Made by a program: the position numbers and the translations under genes. This document shows, one piece after another, positions 27,072-35,334 of a stretch of 64,000 nt of DNA. The stretch's first letter is position 1, and each line of letters starts with the position of its first letter. The notes below the pieces were generated by a model that saw only the letters and a list, made by a program, of their open reading frames with translations, was not told the DNA's origin and made no database searches. The DNA is from Bacteroidetes bacterium UBA4414 (GTDB lineage: Bacteria; Bacteroidota; Bacteroidia; Chitinophagales; Chitinophagaceae), in assembly GCA_002389765.1 (NCBI GenBank), contig DGQM01000023.1:173904-237903 (forward strand), read 5' to 3'.

Positions 27072-27866
27072 ATGCAGTCATACCTCGATTTACTTCAGCA
27101 TATTTTAAATACAGGTGTAGAGAAAAGCGACCGTACAGGTACAGGTACCATCAGTTGCTTTGGCTATCAAATGCGTTTCAATCTGCAAGAGGGCTTCCCG
27201 ATGCTGACAACGAAAAAGCTGCACCTTAAGTCTATAATACACGAGTTGCTTTGGTTCTTGAAAGGCGATACCAACATCAAATATCTGAAAGATAATGGCG
27301 TAGGAATATGGGACGAATGGGCTGATGAAAATGGTGACCTGGGCCCTGTATATGGGCACCAATGGCGTAGCTGGGTAGGTGCAGACGGGCAAGTACACGA
27401 CCAAATAAAAGATGTACTGAATACCATTAAAACCAACCCCGACAGCCGCCGCATGATTGTGAACGCATGGAATGTGGGCGATCTGCAAAAAATGGCACTG
27501 ACCCCTTGCCATGCACTCTTTCAGTTTTATGTGGCTGATGGCAAGCTTAGCTGCCAGCTGTATCAACGTAGTGCAGATGTCTTCTTAGGCGTACCTTTTA
27601 ATATTGCCTCTTACGCACTGCTGACTATGATGATGGCACAGGTATGCGGCTTGCAGTATGGCGAATTCATACATACATTTGGCGATGTGCATCTGTATAG
27701 CAATCACGTTGAGCAGGCAAAACTGCAACTGACACGCACACCATTCCCGCTGCCAACAATGAAAATCAATCCGGATGCAAAAGACTTGTTCGACTTTAAG
27801 TTTGAAGATTTCACACTGGAGAATTACCAATCGCATCCGCACATCAAAGCACCTGTTGCTATTTAA
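27072..27866 (+). CDS. thyA: Thymidylate synthase
   Basis: A 264-residue ThyA that methylates dUMP to dTMP with 5,10-methylenetetrahydrofolate, exactly the length of the E. coli enzyme. Visible are DRTGTGT near residue 22 (phosphate loop), the long NGVGIWDEWAD and LGPVYGHQWRSW segments, DSRRMIVNAWN near 124-134, the catalytic TPCHALFQF (Cys about 146), CQLYQRSADVFLGVPFNIASYALL near 160-185 and DVHLYSNHVEQ. The start at 27072 (MQSYLDLLQHIL) fits the family; ten more codons upstream overlap the promoter. folA follows 68 bp downstream with its own promoter, so dTMP production and folate recycling are adjacent. Confidence 0.97.
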   Translation: MQSYLDLLQHILNTGVEKSDRTGTGTISCFGYQMRFNLQEGFPMLTTKKLHLKSIIHELLWFLKGDTNIKYLKDNGVGIWDEWADENGDLGPVYGHQWRSWVGADGQVHDQIKDVLNTIKTNPDSRRMIVNAWNVGDLQKMALTPCHALFQFYVADGKLSCQLYQRSADVFLGVPFNIASYALLTMMMAQVCGLQYGEFIHTFGDVHLYSNHVEQAKLQLTRTPFPLPTMKINPDAKDLFDFKFEDFTLENYQSHPHIKAPVAI

Positions 27867-27918
27867 ATAATAACGCAAAAAGAAAAAGTAAAAAACTGAT
27901 TTTGGATTTTGCTTTTTT

Positions 27919-27926
27919 TAATTTTG
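27919..27926 (+). promoter_or_regulatory. Predicted -7 element (TAATTTTG) of folA
   Basis: Perfect TAnnTTTG match, 8 nt before the folA ATG at 27935; a short leader is implied. Confidence 0.55.
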
Positions 27927-27934
27927 CTTTTAAT

Positions 27935-28441
27935 ATGATACTTTCTGCAATTGTAGCCATATCAGACAATCATGCCATTGGCAGAGATAACCAGTTACCA
28001 TGGCACCTGCCGGAGGATTTGAAATTCTTTAAACGCACCACGCTGGGCAAGCCTATGCTGATGGGACGTAAGACATTCGAATCGCTGGGTGGTGTATTGA
28101 AGAACAGACTGCATATTGTAGTATCTCACCAAAAAGACCTGCAACTTCCTGATGGTGTACTGTTGTATCATGATATACAACAAGGCATTGCACGTATGGA
28201 GCAGGAAAATACAGAAGAGGGGTTCATAATTGGTGGCGGTGTGATATTTAACGAGACAATGAACCTGATAGACAGGCTGTACCTGACACAAGTACATACT
28301 ACCATTGACGATGCACACGCTTTCTTCCCACACATCAACCATGCACATTGGAAGCTGGTATGGCAGGAAGAACATAAGATTGATGAAAAACACGCTTTCG
28401 ATTTCACTTTCCAACAATGGGAAAGAATCAAAGAGATTTAA
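27935..28441 (+). CDS. folA: Dihydrofolate reductase
   Basis: A 168-residue DHFR reducing dihydrofolate with NADPH, needed to recycle the folate oxidised by ThyA. Signatures: AIVAISDNHAIGRDNQLPWHLPEDLKFFKRTT (residues 4-35; Asp of PEDLKFF region as catalytic acid), GKPMLMGRKTFESLG (36-50), GFIIGGGVIFNETMNLIDRLYLTQV (about 93-120). A longer reading starting at TTG 27902 is rejected because it crosses the promoter. The stop codon TAA shares its last A with the ATG of the next gene (TAATG), a translational coupling arrangement. Confidence 0.96.
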   Translation: MILSAIVAISDNHAIGRDNQLPWHLPEDLKFFKRTTLGKPMLMGRKTFESLGGVLKNRLHIVVSHQKDLQLPDGVLLYHDIQQGIARMEQENTEEGFIIGGGVIFNETMNLIDRLYLTQVHTTIDDAHAFFPHINHAHWKLVWQEEHKIDEKHAFDFTFQQWERIKEI

Positions 28442-28827
28442 TGAGCTTCCACAGTTTTACTGCATACATACGGTATCGCCTGCAGGCGAAAACAAGGCAT
28501 GGCATACACTCTCCGTTTGTGTACGCATTTATAGATAATTGTCTGGGAGTAAAATCTTCTCAATCGCTGGAAGAGCGCATCAATGCTTACTTCGGCAATC
28601 TTGTAGAATGGGTAATTAATGATGTAGCGGTTCAACGATCCAAAACAATATCAGTAAAAGCCATCAGAAATATCCATTCAACTGCAGCTGCTACTGCACG
28701 ATGGAATAGGCTTGCTCATAATACCGAAGGAGTTATTATCAGTATAGACCTATATAGTGTGGGTTTGCTTGTTTATAATCCGGACGTTAAAGAGAAGCAA
28801 CACTTCGTACTAAAATATCCGCTATAA
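28441..28827 (+). CDS. Shrunken class I SAM-methyltransferase-like protein lacking its SAM-binding core
   Basis: A 128-residue protein starting at the ATG that overlaps the folA stop by one base. The first 40 residues (YIRYRLQAKTRHGIHSPFVYAF) match the characteristic N-terminal cap of a Bacteroidota class I methyltransferase family, and the last 45 (ARWNRL, then VIISIDLYSVGLLVYNP and QHFVLKYPL) match its C-terminal end. Family members as I know them are roughly 215-260 residues with a Rossmann core between these parts; here only about 45 residues remain there and no glycine-rich SAM motif is present. The frame is intact, so this is an in-frame internal loss, not a frameshift. Probably inactive as a methyltransferase; it may be a decaying gene or repurposed. 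Confidence 0.7.
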   Translation: MSFHSFTAYIRYRLQAKTRHGIHSPFVYAFIDNCLGVKSSQSLEERINAYFGNLVEWVINDVAVQRSKTISVKAIRNIHSTAAATARWNRLAHNTEGVIISIDLYSVGLLVYNPDVKEKQHFVLKYPL

Positions 28828-28828
28828 A

Positions 28829-28855
28829 AAAAGCCCTGCAAATTGCAGGGCTTTT
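28829..28855. terminator. Bidirectional hairpin terminator
   Basis: Perfect 12-bp stem (28829-28840 with 28844-28855) with an AAT triloop and A/T runs on both sides, between the converging methyltransferase-like gene (plus) and the helical protein gene (minus). Confidence 0.9.
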
Positions 28856-28865
28856 ATCTTGTTGC

Positions 28866-29180
28866 TTAGTCTTTTTTCATAAAGCCTTTCAGCTTGTCCA
28901 GTGCATCTTTGGTAGCATCTTGTGCTTTAGCACCAAACTCGCTCATTTTATCGCCCGCATCTTTTGCAAAATCTTCCATATTGTCTTTTGCAGTGTCTGC
29001 GATGTCTTTCATTTTATCCATAATACTTTCTTCCTCTGTCAGAAAGTTGTCTATCATACCGTGCATCATTGGCGGTACTTTACTTTTAATAAAGTCTGCT
29101 ATGGTTTGCACTGCTTTCAATGCCTGCTCTTCGTTAAGGCCTGCTTTAGCTTTCAGTTGTTCCAGCAAGTTGTTTTCCAT
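28866..29180 (-). CDS. Small helical protein of unknown function
   Basis: A 104-residue acidic/lysine-rich, almost wholly helical protein without signal peptide or membrane segment. Residues 1-45 (LLEQLKAKAGLNEEQALKAVQTIADFIKSKVPP) resemble the helical part of small DUF-type proteins found with stress genes; residues 55-104 contain repeated AKD/DKM heptad-like segments (MKDIADTAKDNMEDFAKDAGDKMSEFGAKAQDATKDALDKL) similar to LEA-like or apolipoprotein-like repeats. It lies 31 bp after clpX on the same strand and ends at a strong terminator, so it may be co-transcribed with clpX. Function unknown; a stress or stabilising role is a guess. Confidence 0.78.
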   Translation of the reverse strand: MENNLLEQLKAKAGLNEEQALKAVQTIADFIKSKVPPMMHGMIDNFLTEEESIMDKMKDIADTAKDNMEDFAKDAGDKMSEFGAKAQDATKDALDKLKGFMKKD

Positions 29181-29211
29181 GTTCGCTTAATATATGGGGT
29201 TAAAAATTAAT

Positions 29212-30456
29212 TTAAGCTGCTTTCAGGTAATCCAGTTTTGAATGTTCCAGCATTTGCTTTGCATAGTCGAGCGATAGATAGAACACTTCTTCATTCTTCT
29301 CAGATGGCAGGTCGAACATGGCATCTGTCAGTATCATTTCACAAATAGCCCTCAAACCACGGCCACCCAGTTTGAACTGTATTGCTTTTTCTACCATATA
29401 GTCCAATGCTGCATCTTCTACTTCCAGCTTCACACCTTCATATTCAAACAGTTTTTTATACTGCTTGATAAGTGCATTCTTAGGCTCCGTCAATATGCGT
29501 TTCAGCGCACTAGGATCCAGCGGATTGAGGTATGTAACAACCGGCAGACGACCCAACAGTTCAGGTATCAGACCAAACGTGCGCAAATCCTGTGCATTAA
29601 CGTACTGCAAGAGGTTTGCCCTGTCAATATCTTTTGTCGCTTTGATAGAATTGAAGCCTAGCGCAGAGGTCTGCACACGGCGGGCAATCATTTTATCGAT
29701 ACCCTCAAAAGCACCACCACATATAAAGAGGATATTGTGTGTATTCACTTTTACCATCTTCTGCTCAGGGTGCTTGCGGCCACCTTGCGGCGGTACCAGT
29801 ACCTCAGAGCCCTCAAGCAGTTTCAGCATTGCCTGCTGAACACCCTCACCGCTCACATCGCGGGTAATGGATGGGTTGTCGCTCTTACGGCCTATTTTGT
29901 CTATTTCGTCTATATAAACAATACCACGTTCTGCAGCAGCTACGTCAAAGTTGCAAGATTGCAGCAGGCGAGATAGGATACTTTCCACATCTTCGCCCAC
30001 ATAACCTGCTTCTGTAAATACGGTAGCATCTACTATAGCGAAAGGCACTTGCAGCAAACGTGCAATGCTTTTTGCAAGCAATGTTTTACCTGTACCTGTT
30101 TCGCCCACCATAATGATGTTTGATTTTTCAATCTCTACTTCGTCCTGTGCAGGCTGCATCAGGCGCTTGTAGTGGTTGTACATGGCTACAGCCATTACCT
30201 TCTTTGCATCATCCTGACCAATAACGTATTGGTCGAGAAATGCTTTGATTTCGCGAGGTTTGTATAGTTTATGTTGTTGCAGGTCGCTTTTTGAAGATTG
30301 CGGCTTGTTAAGGTCGCCATTTGCCTCCTGCAATAAATGATGAGCATTTTCTATGCACTGGTCACAAATATTGCCTTTCATACCGGTAAAGAGGATGTTT
30401 ACATCGCTCTCTGCACGGTCGCAAAAGGAACATTTTCTTTCAGTCTGCTTAGCCAT
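29212..30456 (-). CDS. clpX: ATP-dependent Clp protease ATP-binding subunit ClpX
   Basis: A 414-residue AAA+ unfoldase that feeds substrates to ClpP. It has the N-terminal zinc-binding domain (CSFC and CDQCI, residues 9-35), Walker A GETGTGKT near 118-125, Walker B VYIDEIDKI near 178, the pore loop VEGSEVLVP-type segment (LLEGSEVLVPPQGGRKHP), sensor 1, the RIGFL-like region and the C-terminal small domain (GGRGLRAICE). No clpP is adjacent. A TACCTTTG promoter element lies 22 nt upstream. The downstream helical protein gene may share the transcript. Confidence 0.97.
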   Translation of the reverse strand: MAKQTERKCSFCDRAESDVNILFTGMKGNICDQCIENAHHLLQEANGDLNKPQSSKSDLQQHKLYKPREIKAFLDQYVIGQDDAKKVMAVAMYNHYKRLMQPAQDEVEIEKSNIIMVGETGTGKTLLAKSIARLLQVPFAIVDATVFTEAGYVGEDVESILSRLLQSCNFDVAAAERGIVYIDEIDKIGRKSDNPSITRDVSGEGVQQAMLKLLEGSEVLVPPQGGRKHPEQKMVKVNTHNILFICGGAFEGIDKMIARRVQTSALGFNSIKATKDIDRANLLQYVNAQDLRTFGLIPELLGRLPVVTYLNPLDPSALKRILTEPKNALIKQYKKLFEYEGVKLEVEDAALDYMVEKAIQFKLGGRGLRAICEMILTDAMFDLPSEKNEEVFYLSLDYAKQMLEHSKLDYLKAA

Positions 30457-30478
30457 TTCGTTGCATTAGTTTAGTCTG

Positions 30479-30486
30479 CAAAGGTA
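30479..30486 (-). promoter_or_regulatory. Predicted -7 element (TACCTTTG) of clpX
   Basis: Perfect TAnnTTTG match on the minus strand, 22 nt before the ATG at 30456. Confidence 0.6.
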
Positions 30487-30593
30487 CGACATATTATGCA
30501 AATGCTATGCCAATAGCCTATGGTGCAATGTTGTATGTGGTTTATTCTACACCTGTGATAAATATTATTGCTTACTAACTAACTTGCAGTCTT

Positions 30594-33077
30594 ATGCCAT
30601 CATCGTTATTTGCCGGTCAACAGGGAGGAGCCATGTTTGCAGATGTTATTCTGCCGCTCAATCTGCCACAGGCACTTACCTATGGTGTACCAACAGACAT
30701 GCAGCCTTTGCTGGAAGTAGGTATGCGTGTAGAGGTATCACTTGGCCGCAACAAACTATACTCGGGTATTGTGGCAAGAATACACAGCGACAAACCTGAA
30801 TCGTACGAGATAAAACCAATCAAAAGCATTATAGATGAGCAACCTATTGTCAATCGTACACAATTACGCTTTTGGCAATGGATAGGCCATTACTATGCTG
30901 CCGCTCCGGGAGAAGTGATGCAATCTGCACTACCGTCTCACCTGAAGCTGATTGGCGAAACCACACTAAAGTGGATGCCTGTACACAATGATGTAGTGTA
31001 CGAATGGAGCAATGAAGCGTACCCTGCTGCCGAAGCATTGGAAACACGCAAAGAACTGACCATTAGCGATTTACGAACACTGGTTGGCAGCCGACACCTG
31101 ACTTCTGTACTGAACGAATTGATAGAAAATGAGGTTGTAGAAATAATTGACGAGCTGGAACCTGCCTACAAGCCTAAAACGGAGAAAGTTATTTCGCTGC
31201 ACAAAGCTTATGATGACGAAGAAGCATTGCATAAGCTTTTTGATGAACTGGCACGCGCACCCAAACAGCTGGATGTACTGATGGCATATACAGAGCTGAG
31301 CATGCGCAACAAAACCGTGAGTCAAAGAGATTTGGTAGAACGTAGTGGCGCTACTGCTGTACAGATAAAATCACTGGCAGATAAAGGGGTTTTCAAAATA
31401 GAGGAAAGAGATATTGACAGGCTACAATACACCGGCGAAGAGGTAAATAAAGAAATCACTTTCACCCCTGCTCAGCAAAAAGCTTTTGAAGAACTGACCG
31501 TTGGTTTGGATGAAAAAAATGTAGCCCTGTTGCAAGGTGTAACAGGCAGTGGAAAGACACTGATATACATACACAAGATAAAAGAGTGCATAGCATCGGG
31601 GAAACAAGCATTATTTCTGCTGCCCGAAATAGGGCTTACCACACAATTGGTAAGCAGGCTGTATGCCTACTTTGGTGAAGAGTTGGGTGTATACCACTCA
31701 AGATTCAGCAATAATGAACGGGTAGAGATATGGGAGAAGGTACGCACAGGGAAATACAAAGTAGTAATAGGCCCACGCTCTGCGCTGTGGCTGCCTTATC
31801 AGGAATTAGGACTGATTATAGCAGACGAAGAGCATGATGGTTCTTACAAACAAAAAGACCCTTCGCCTCGCTTTCATGCGCGTGATGCTGCTATATATCT
31901 GGCATCACTGCACAAAGCAAAGACTATACTCGGCTCTGCTACACCATCTGTAGAAAGCCTCTACAATGCCAAGCAAGGCAAGTATGCTTATATACTGCTG
32001 AAAGAGCGCTATATGGGTGTGCGCATGCCATCTATACAAATGATAAATGCCGGCACACTGGAACACTTAAAGCAGCAAGGCATTAAACTCATAACACCAG
32101 ACTTGTACACAGCTATTGCAGAAACACTGCAAAAGGGCAAGCAGGTAATATTGTTTCAGAACCGCAGGGGCTATGCACCATTTCAGCTGTGTACCATGTG
32201 TGGCTGGGTACCACAGTGTAAGAACTGTGCAGTATCACTGACATATCACAAGAGCACAGACAAGCTGCATTGTCATTACTGCGGACAGCGTTCTGCTATT
32301 GTACATACATGCCCGTGGTGCGGTGGCAACCGCATACAAAGCAAAAGCTTTGGTACAGAAAAGATTGAAGAAGAAATACAAACACTATTCCCCAAAGCAC
32401 GTACTGCCCGTATGGATATAGATACCATGCGTGGCAAGCAAAGTATGCAGCAATTGCTGAACGAGGTAGAGCAACATAAAATAGATGTGCTGATCGGTAC
32501 ACAAATGGTGGTGAAAGGACTTGACTTTGCAGGTGTATCGTTGGTTGGTATTCTCAGCTCAGACAGCTTGCTTAGCTATCCTGATTTCCGGGTAAATGAA
32601 CGTGCGTTTCAGTTAATGGAGCAGGTGAGTGGCAGAGCTGGCAGAATGGATGGTGCCGGACGTGTAATAATACAAGGGCATAATCTGGCACATCCTGTAT
32701 TGCAATGGGTAAAGCATCATGATGTAAATGCTTTTTATGAACAGGAAATAAAATATCGCTACGATTTTGCTTACCCACCATTTGCAAGACTTATCAAGAT
32801 AACCTTTAAGCACAAAGACGAACCCAAAGCTATCGAAGCTGCCATGCGGATGGCATTACTATTCCAAAATCTGCCAGGTGTTTCGGTACAAGGGCCGGTA
32901 CCGGCATTAGTAGCACGTATTCGCAATCAGTTTATACAAGAAGTATGGATAAAATGCCAACGTGATAATAAATTGCTTGATAATGTAAAACAGATGATTA
33001 TTACCGAGCGAAGAAATATTACCGGAGAACGCGGCAATAACGGACTACAAATACAAATAGATATAGACCCACAATAA
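30594..33077 (+). CDS. priA: Primosomal protein N' (replication restart helicase PriA)
   Basis: An 827-residue PriA, the 3'-5' helicase that reloads the replisome at stalled forks. Order: N-terminal DNA-binding domain (FADVILPLNLPQALTYGVP from about residue 14), winged helix, helicase Walker A (GVTGSGKT, about 317-324), DEEH box near 410, the GSATPS motif, eight paired zinc cysteines between about 531 and 580 (CTMCG, CKNC, CHYCG, CPWCGG), then the C-terminal helicase lobe (GTQMVVKGLDF, QVSGRAGR). The ATG at 30633 is an alternative start, closer to the usual family N-terminus and preceded by an untypical GGAGG. A terminator follows. Confidence 0.95.
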   Translation: MPSSLFAGQQGGAMFADVILPLNLPQALTYGVPTDMQPLLEVGMRVEVSLGRNKLYSGIVARIHSDKPESYEIKPIKSIIDEQPIVNRTQLRFWQWIGHYYAAAPGEVMQSALPSHLKLIGETTLKWMPVHNDVVYEWSNEAYPAAEALETRKELTISDLRTLVGSRHLTSVLNELIENEVVEIIDELEPAYKPKTEKVISLHKAYDDEEALHKLFDELARAPKQLDVLMAYTELSMRNKTVSQRDLVERSGATAVQIKSLADKGVFKIEERDIDRLQYTGEEVNKEITFTPAQQKAFEELTVGLDEKNVALLQGVTGSGKTLIYIHKIKECIASGKQALFLLPEIGLTTQLVSRLYAYFGEELGVYHSRFSNNERVEIWEKVRTGKYKVVIGPRSALWLPYQELGLIIADEEHDGSYKQKDPSPRFHARDAAIYLASLHKAKTILGSATPSVESLYNAKQGKYAYILLKERYMGVRMPSIQMINAGTLEHLKQQGIKLITPDLYTAIAETLQKGKQVILFQNRRGYAPFQLCTMCGWVPQCKNCAVSLTYHKSTDKLHCHYCGQRSAIVHTCPWCGGNRIQSKSFGTEKIEEEIQTLFPKARTARMDIDTMRGKQSMQQLLNEVEQHKIDVLIGTQMVVKGLDFAGVSLVGILSSDSLLSYPDFRVNERAFQLMEQVSGRAGRMDGAGRVIIQGHNLAHPVLQWVKHHDVNAFYEQEIKYRYDFAYPPFARLIKITFKHKDEPKAIEAAMRMALLFQNLPGVSVQGPVPALVARIRNQFIQEVWIKCQRDNKLLDNVKQMIITERRNITGERGNNGLQIQIDIDPQ

Positions 33078-33078
33078 A

Positions 33079-33105
33079 AAAACGGAACCTTAAAGGTTCC
33101 GTTTT
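33079..33105. terminator. Bidirectional hairpin terminator
   Basis: Perfect 12-bp stem (33079-33090 with 33094-33105), TAA triloop, A/T runs on both sides; between priA (plus) and the ferritin-like pair (minus). Confidence 0.9.
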
Positions 33106-33126
33106 CAATTATAGTATCGTTGTATA

Positions 33127-33939
33127 TTAATCGATAAAAGGAGTCATGAATATTTTAGCATCAGTATCTGCCATAGGCTCATCAAAAGCACCTGTCGCTG
33201 CACTAAAAGAAACAGCAAAACCATTAATGCCAACCGTATTTATCTTCAGCTGTGTGGTGTTATCCTCGTTTTGATATGCTTTTTTGATTTCGCCAACAAT
33301 AGAATTCGCCTCTGTGCCAACTACCCAAGCCATCATATCAACACCAAGATTACGACGCAACATACGTACATGTGCTGCATGACGTGCATTGGTTGTTGCC
33401 ATATTTACTGCATCTGTCCTGAAAGCTTTATTGCTCAGCAACATCTTAACTGCAGTCAGATACATTCTTACACCGGTATCTTCTATAGCATGTGCCAGTG
33501 TCAGGAAAGTACCGTAGTCAGTCATTGCTTTAGGCAATGCATTCTTCGCAGTAAAATCGTAAGTAGGCACCCCCGGTACAGTATTACCTGTAGCAGTTAA
33601 TTGATAAACCCAAAATGCAATATGCTGATTTTTATCTTTCAGTATTTCTTTAAAGCCATCAACATCTGTAGCTGGTATCAGGCCTGTGGTAGCCAATGCT
33701 TTTGTATACAATGCAGATTGCATATAGCTGATACCTAAAGCAAAAACAATAGCTTCTGCAAGTATGTCCGTAGTTTTTGCCGCAGCTTTATTGCTGAATA
33801 AGGATACTGCACCGAATGGAACAGCTACTGCAGCCACTTTCATACCCAAACTCTTCAGTATATTTCTACGACCTGTAGCATTTTCAAATGTTTCAGGCTG
33901 TATACTTTCTATTTCTTTCAGTATATCTGTAAGTTTCAT
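33127..33939 (-). CDS. Ferritin-like domain protein with twin-arginine signal (partner B)
   Basis: A 270-residue protein. A Tat-type N-region GRRNILKSLG (about residues 23-32) precedes a hydrophobic stretch (VAAVAVPFGAVSLF) and AAAK, indicating folded export to the periplasm; the 22-residue N-extension before the twin Arg is long. The rest is a Ferritin_2-type four-helix region: ISYMQSALYTKAL, HIAFWVYQL, AHAIEDTGVRMYLTAV and NARHAAHVRML. Where the neighbouring paralogue has LEAAFY and DHEIIH, this protein has MQSALY and DKNQHI, so some metal ligands seem lost. It begins 11 bp after its neighbour's stop and is surely in the same operon. Probably forms a hetero-complex with it; function unknown. 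Confidence 0.85.
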   Translation of the reverse strand: MKLTDILKEIESIQPETFENATGRRNILKSLGMKVAAVAVPFGAVSLFSNKAAAKTTDILAEAIVFALGISYMQSALYTKALATTGLIPATDVDGFKEILKDKNQHIAFWVYQLTATGNTVPGVPTYDFTAKNALPKAMTDYGTFLTLAHAIEDTGVRMYLTAVKMLLSNKAFRTDAVNMATTNARHAAHVRMLRRNLGVDMMAWVVGTEANSIVGEIKKAYQNEDNTTQLKINTVGINGFAVSFSAATGAFDEPMADTDAKIFMTPFID

Positions 33940-33950
33940 TTGAATGCTTA

Positions 33951-34643
33951 TTAATATTTAGGTAAGTAAATGCCAGTAATGTTTTTCTTAAAAAACTTCT
34001 TGGTAATATCTATTGAACTTTGCGGATCCTGAGATACTTCCATACCGTTATCATCTGCTTTTTCAGCAAATGTGCCCGGTGTAATCATATCATTAATCAC
34101 AGCAGAATGTCTTGCATCAACCACAGACATTTTAGCAAGTGTTACCAGATGTTCTTCTGCTATTACTAACCTGCAGATTCCGTTAAGACCCGCTACCGAT
34201 ACTTCTTCAAAGAACTTAGCTTTCGCCATTACGCTGCTCTTCAATGAGAAATCAATAGAACTCCAGTCATTTTCCAAAGCAGGCGGTATGCCATCCGTAC
34301 CAAGGTAGTTTTTCAACAACTCTCTATGAATTATTTCATGATCCCTGATTTGCGTAAAAATACCCTCTTCGGTTTTTGTCATACCTGAATAAGGTGTTTT
34401 CAAAACCTGAATATAGAAAGCAGCTTCAAGCTGTTGCAGTAAATAAGCATAGTTGAGCAAACCCGTATCGTTAGAGCCGAGGTTGATGGTATCATCATCC
34501 GCAGTCGGTTGCACATCATCTTTCTTGCAAGATGCTATCAGCAGACCAGCACCTGCAATGACACCCGCGTAATTCAAAAATTTCCTGCGCGACAAAGATG
34601 CACTTTCATGCGTCGTTTGGTCTTGCGTTGTTACTTCTTTCAT
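33951..34643 (-). CDS. Tat-exported ferritin-like lipoprotein (partner A)
   Basis: A 230-residue protein with a near-consensus twin-arginine motif, SRRKFLN (residues about 18-24), a hydrophobic stretch and a lipobox (LIASC, Cys about 39), so it should be exported folded by Tat and lipid-anchored. The mature part carries Ferritin_2-type helices with plausible metal ligands: QQLEAAFY (Glu), IRDHEIIHREL (Glu, His), VIAEEHLVTLAK and VDARHSAVI. It is first in an operon with the paralogous ferritin-like gene and is divergent from tatA 228 bp away, which fits its export route. The catalysed reaction is unknown; related proteins have been linked to desiccation or redox stress. Confidence 0.88.
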   Translation of the reverse strand: MKEVTTQDQTTHESASLSRRKFLNYAGVIAGAGLLIASCKKDDVQPTADDDTINLGSNDTGLLNYAYLLQQLEAAFYIQVLKTPYSGMTKTEEGIFTQIRDHEIIHRELLKNYLGTDGIPPALENDWSSIDFSLKSSVMAKAKFFEEVSVAGLNGICRLVIAEEHLVTLAKMSVVDARHSAVINDMITPGTFAEKADDNGMEVSQDPQSSIDITKKFFKKNITGIYLPKY

Positions 34644-34870
34644 AAGTAGCTTGTTACAAAAGTTTTGCTCGGTATATTGTTAAAAATAAGCATTAACAGA
34701 CCATTACCCGGTATTTCGGGCATAGTCCTATACAAAGTACCTAGTAAATCTAATATTTGTTATCTGTTTTTCACAGCCTTATGGCATAAAATTTCCCTTT
34801 CTTTGCAATAAATATTGGTAGCAGGTACTGAAAAAGCCTGAAAACTAATAGTATATTTATTTTGAATTAT

Positions 34871-35077
34871 ATGATAAACGATAAAGTAACAGGTATGTCT
34901 ATGCTGCTTTCAGTACCGGGCGGATGGGAAATCATCATCATTTTAGTGATAGTTGTAGTACTATTCGGCTCTAAAAAAATACCCGGTTTGGCCAGAGGCC
35001 TTGGTCAAAGTGTAAAGGAATTTAAAGATGCCAAACAAGGCAAAGACGAAGAAAATAAAGACAGCAATAAGGCTTAG
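34871..35077 (+). CDS. tatA: Sec-independent protein translocase subunit TatA/TatE
   Basis: A 68-residue TatA-type protein: an N-terminal single membrane helix (WEIIIILVIVVVLF), the hinge FGSKKIPGLARGLG, and an amphipathic helix (SVKEFKDAKQ) ending in a charged tail. It multimerises to form the pore that lets folded twin-arginine substrates cross the inner membrane. ATG 34895 would give the more usual short N-terminus (MSMLLSVPGG) and is an equally good start. No tatC is in the window. It is divergent from two genes whose products carry twin-arginine signals, a functional pairing. Its stop overlaps the convergent small gene by 4 bp. Confidence 0.93.
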   Translation: MINDKVTGMSMLLSVPGGWEIIIILVIVVVLFGSKKIPGLARGLGQSVKEFKDAKQGKDEENKDSNKA

Positions 35078-35316
35078 TTCTTACTGCAGAAAAACACAAA
35101 TGGTATTGCAGCACGGTCTTTCAGTGCTGCATTTACTTTTTTAGGCTCTTTTATCAGCTTATATCGTTGCAGGTCTGCTACTTCATAATTGGCTGCATGC
35201 AACTTGTGTATAGATATGTGACGCAAATAACCCGATAAAAATATAGCAGTATTAATATCAGCCGATATAATATCTCTGCGATAATGAATCCATGTTTTTT
35301 GTTGGCCTCCCCACAT
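35074..35316 (-). CDS. Small hypothetical protein (80 residues)
   Basis: An open frame with an ATG start, basic and mostly hydrophilic (WIHYRRDIISADINTAIFLSGYLRHISIHKLH, later RYKLIKEPKKVNAALKDRAAIPFVFF). No signal peptide or membrane helix. It starts 18 bp after the small lipoprotein gene on the same strand and ends with a 4-bp overlap with the tatA stop, so the position is compatible with a second gene of that small operon. The sequence has a believable protein composition but I do not recognise a family, and no terminator is visible. Confidence 0.45.
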   Translation of the reverse strand: MWGGQQKTWIHYRRDIISADINTAIFLSGYLRHISIHKLHAANYEVADLQRYKLIKEPKKVNAALKDRAAIPFVFFCSKN

Positions 35317-35334
35317 AATCAGTGCCTGTTTGTT

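Noticed and set aside
30622..30632. GGGAGGAG before ATG 30633 considered as a Shine-Dalgarno site fixing the priA start
   Set aside because: Spacing to the ATG is too short and this group rarely uses such sites; both starts are left open.
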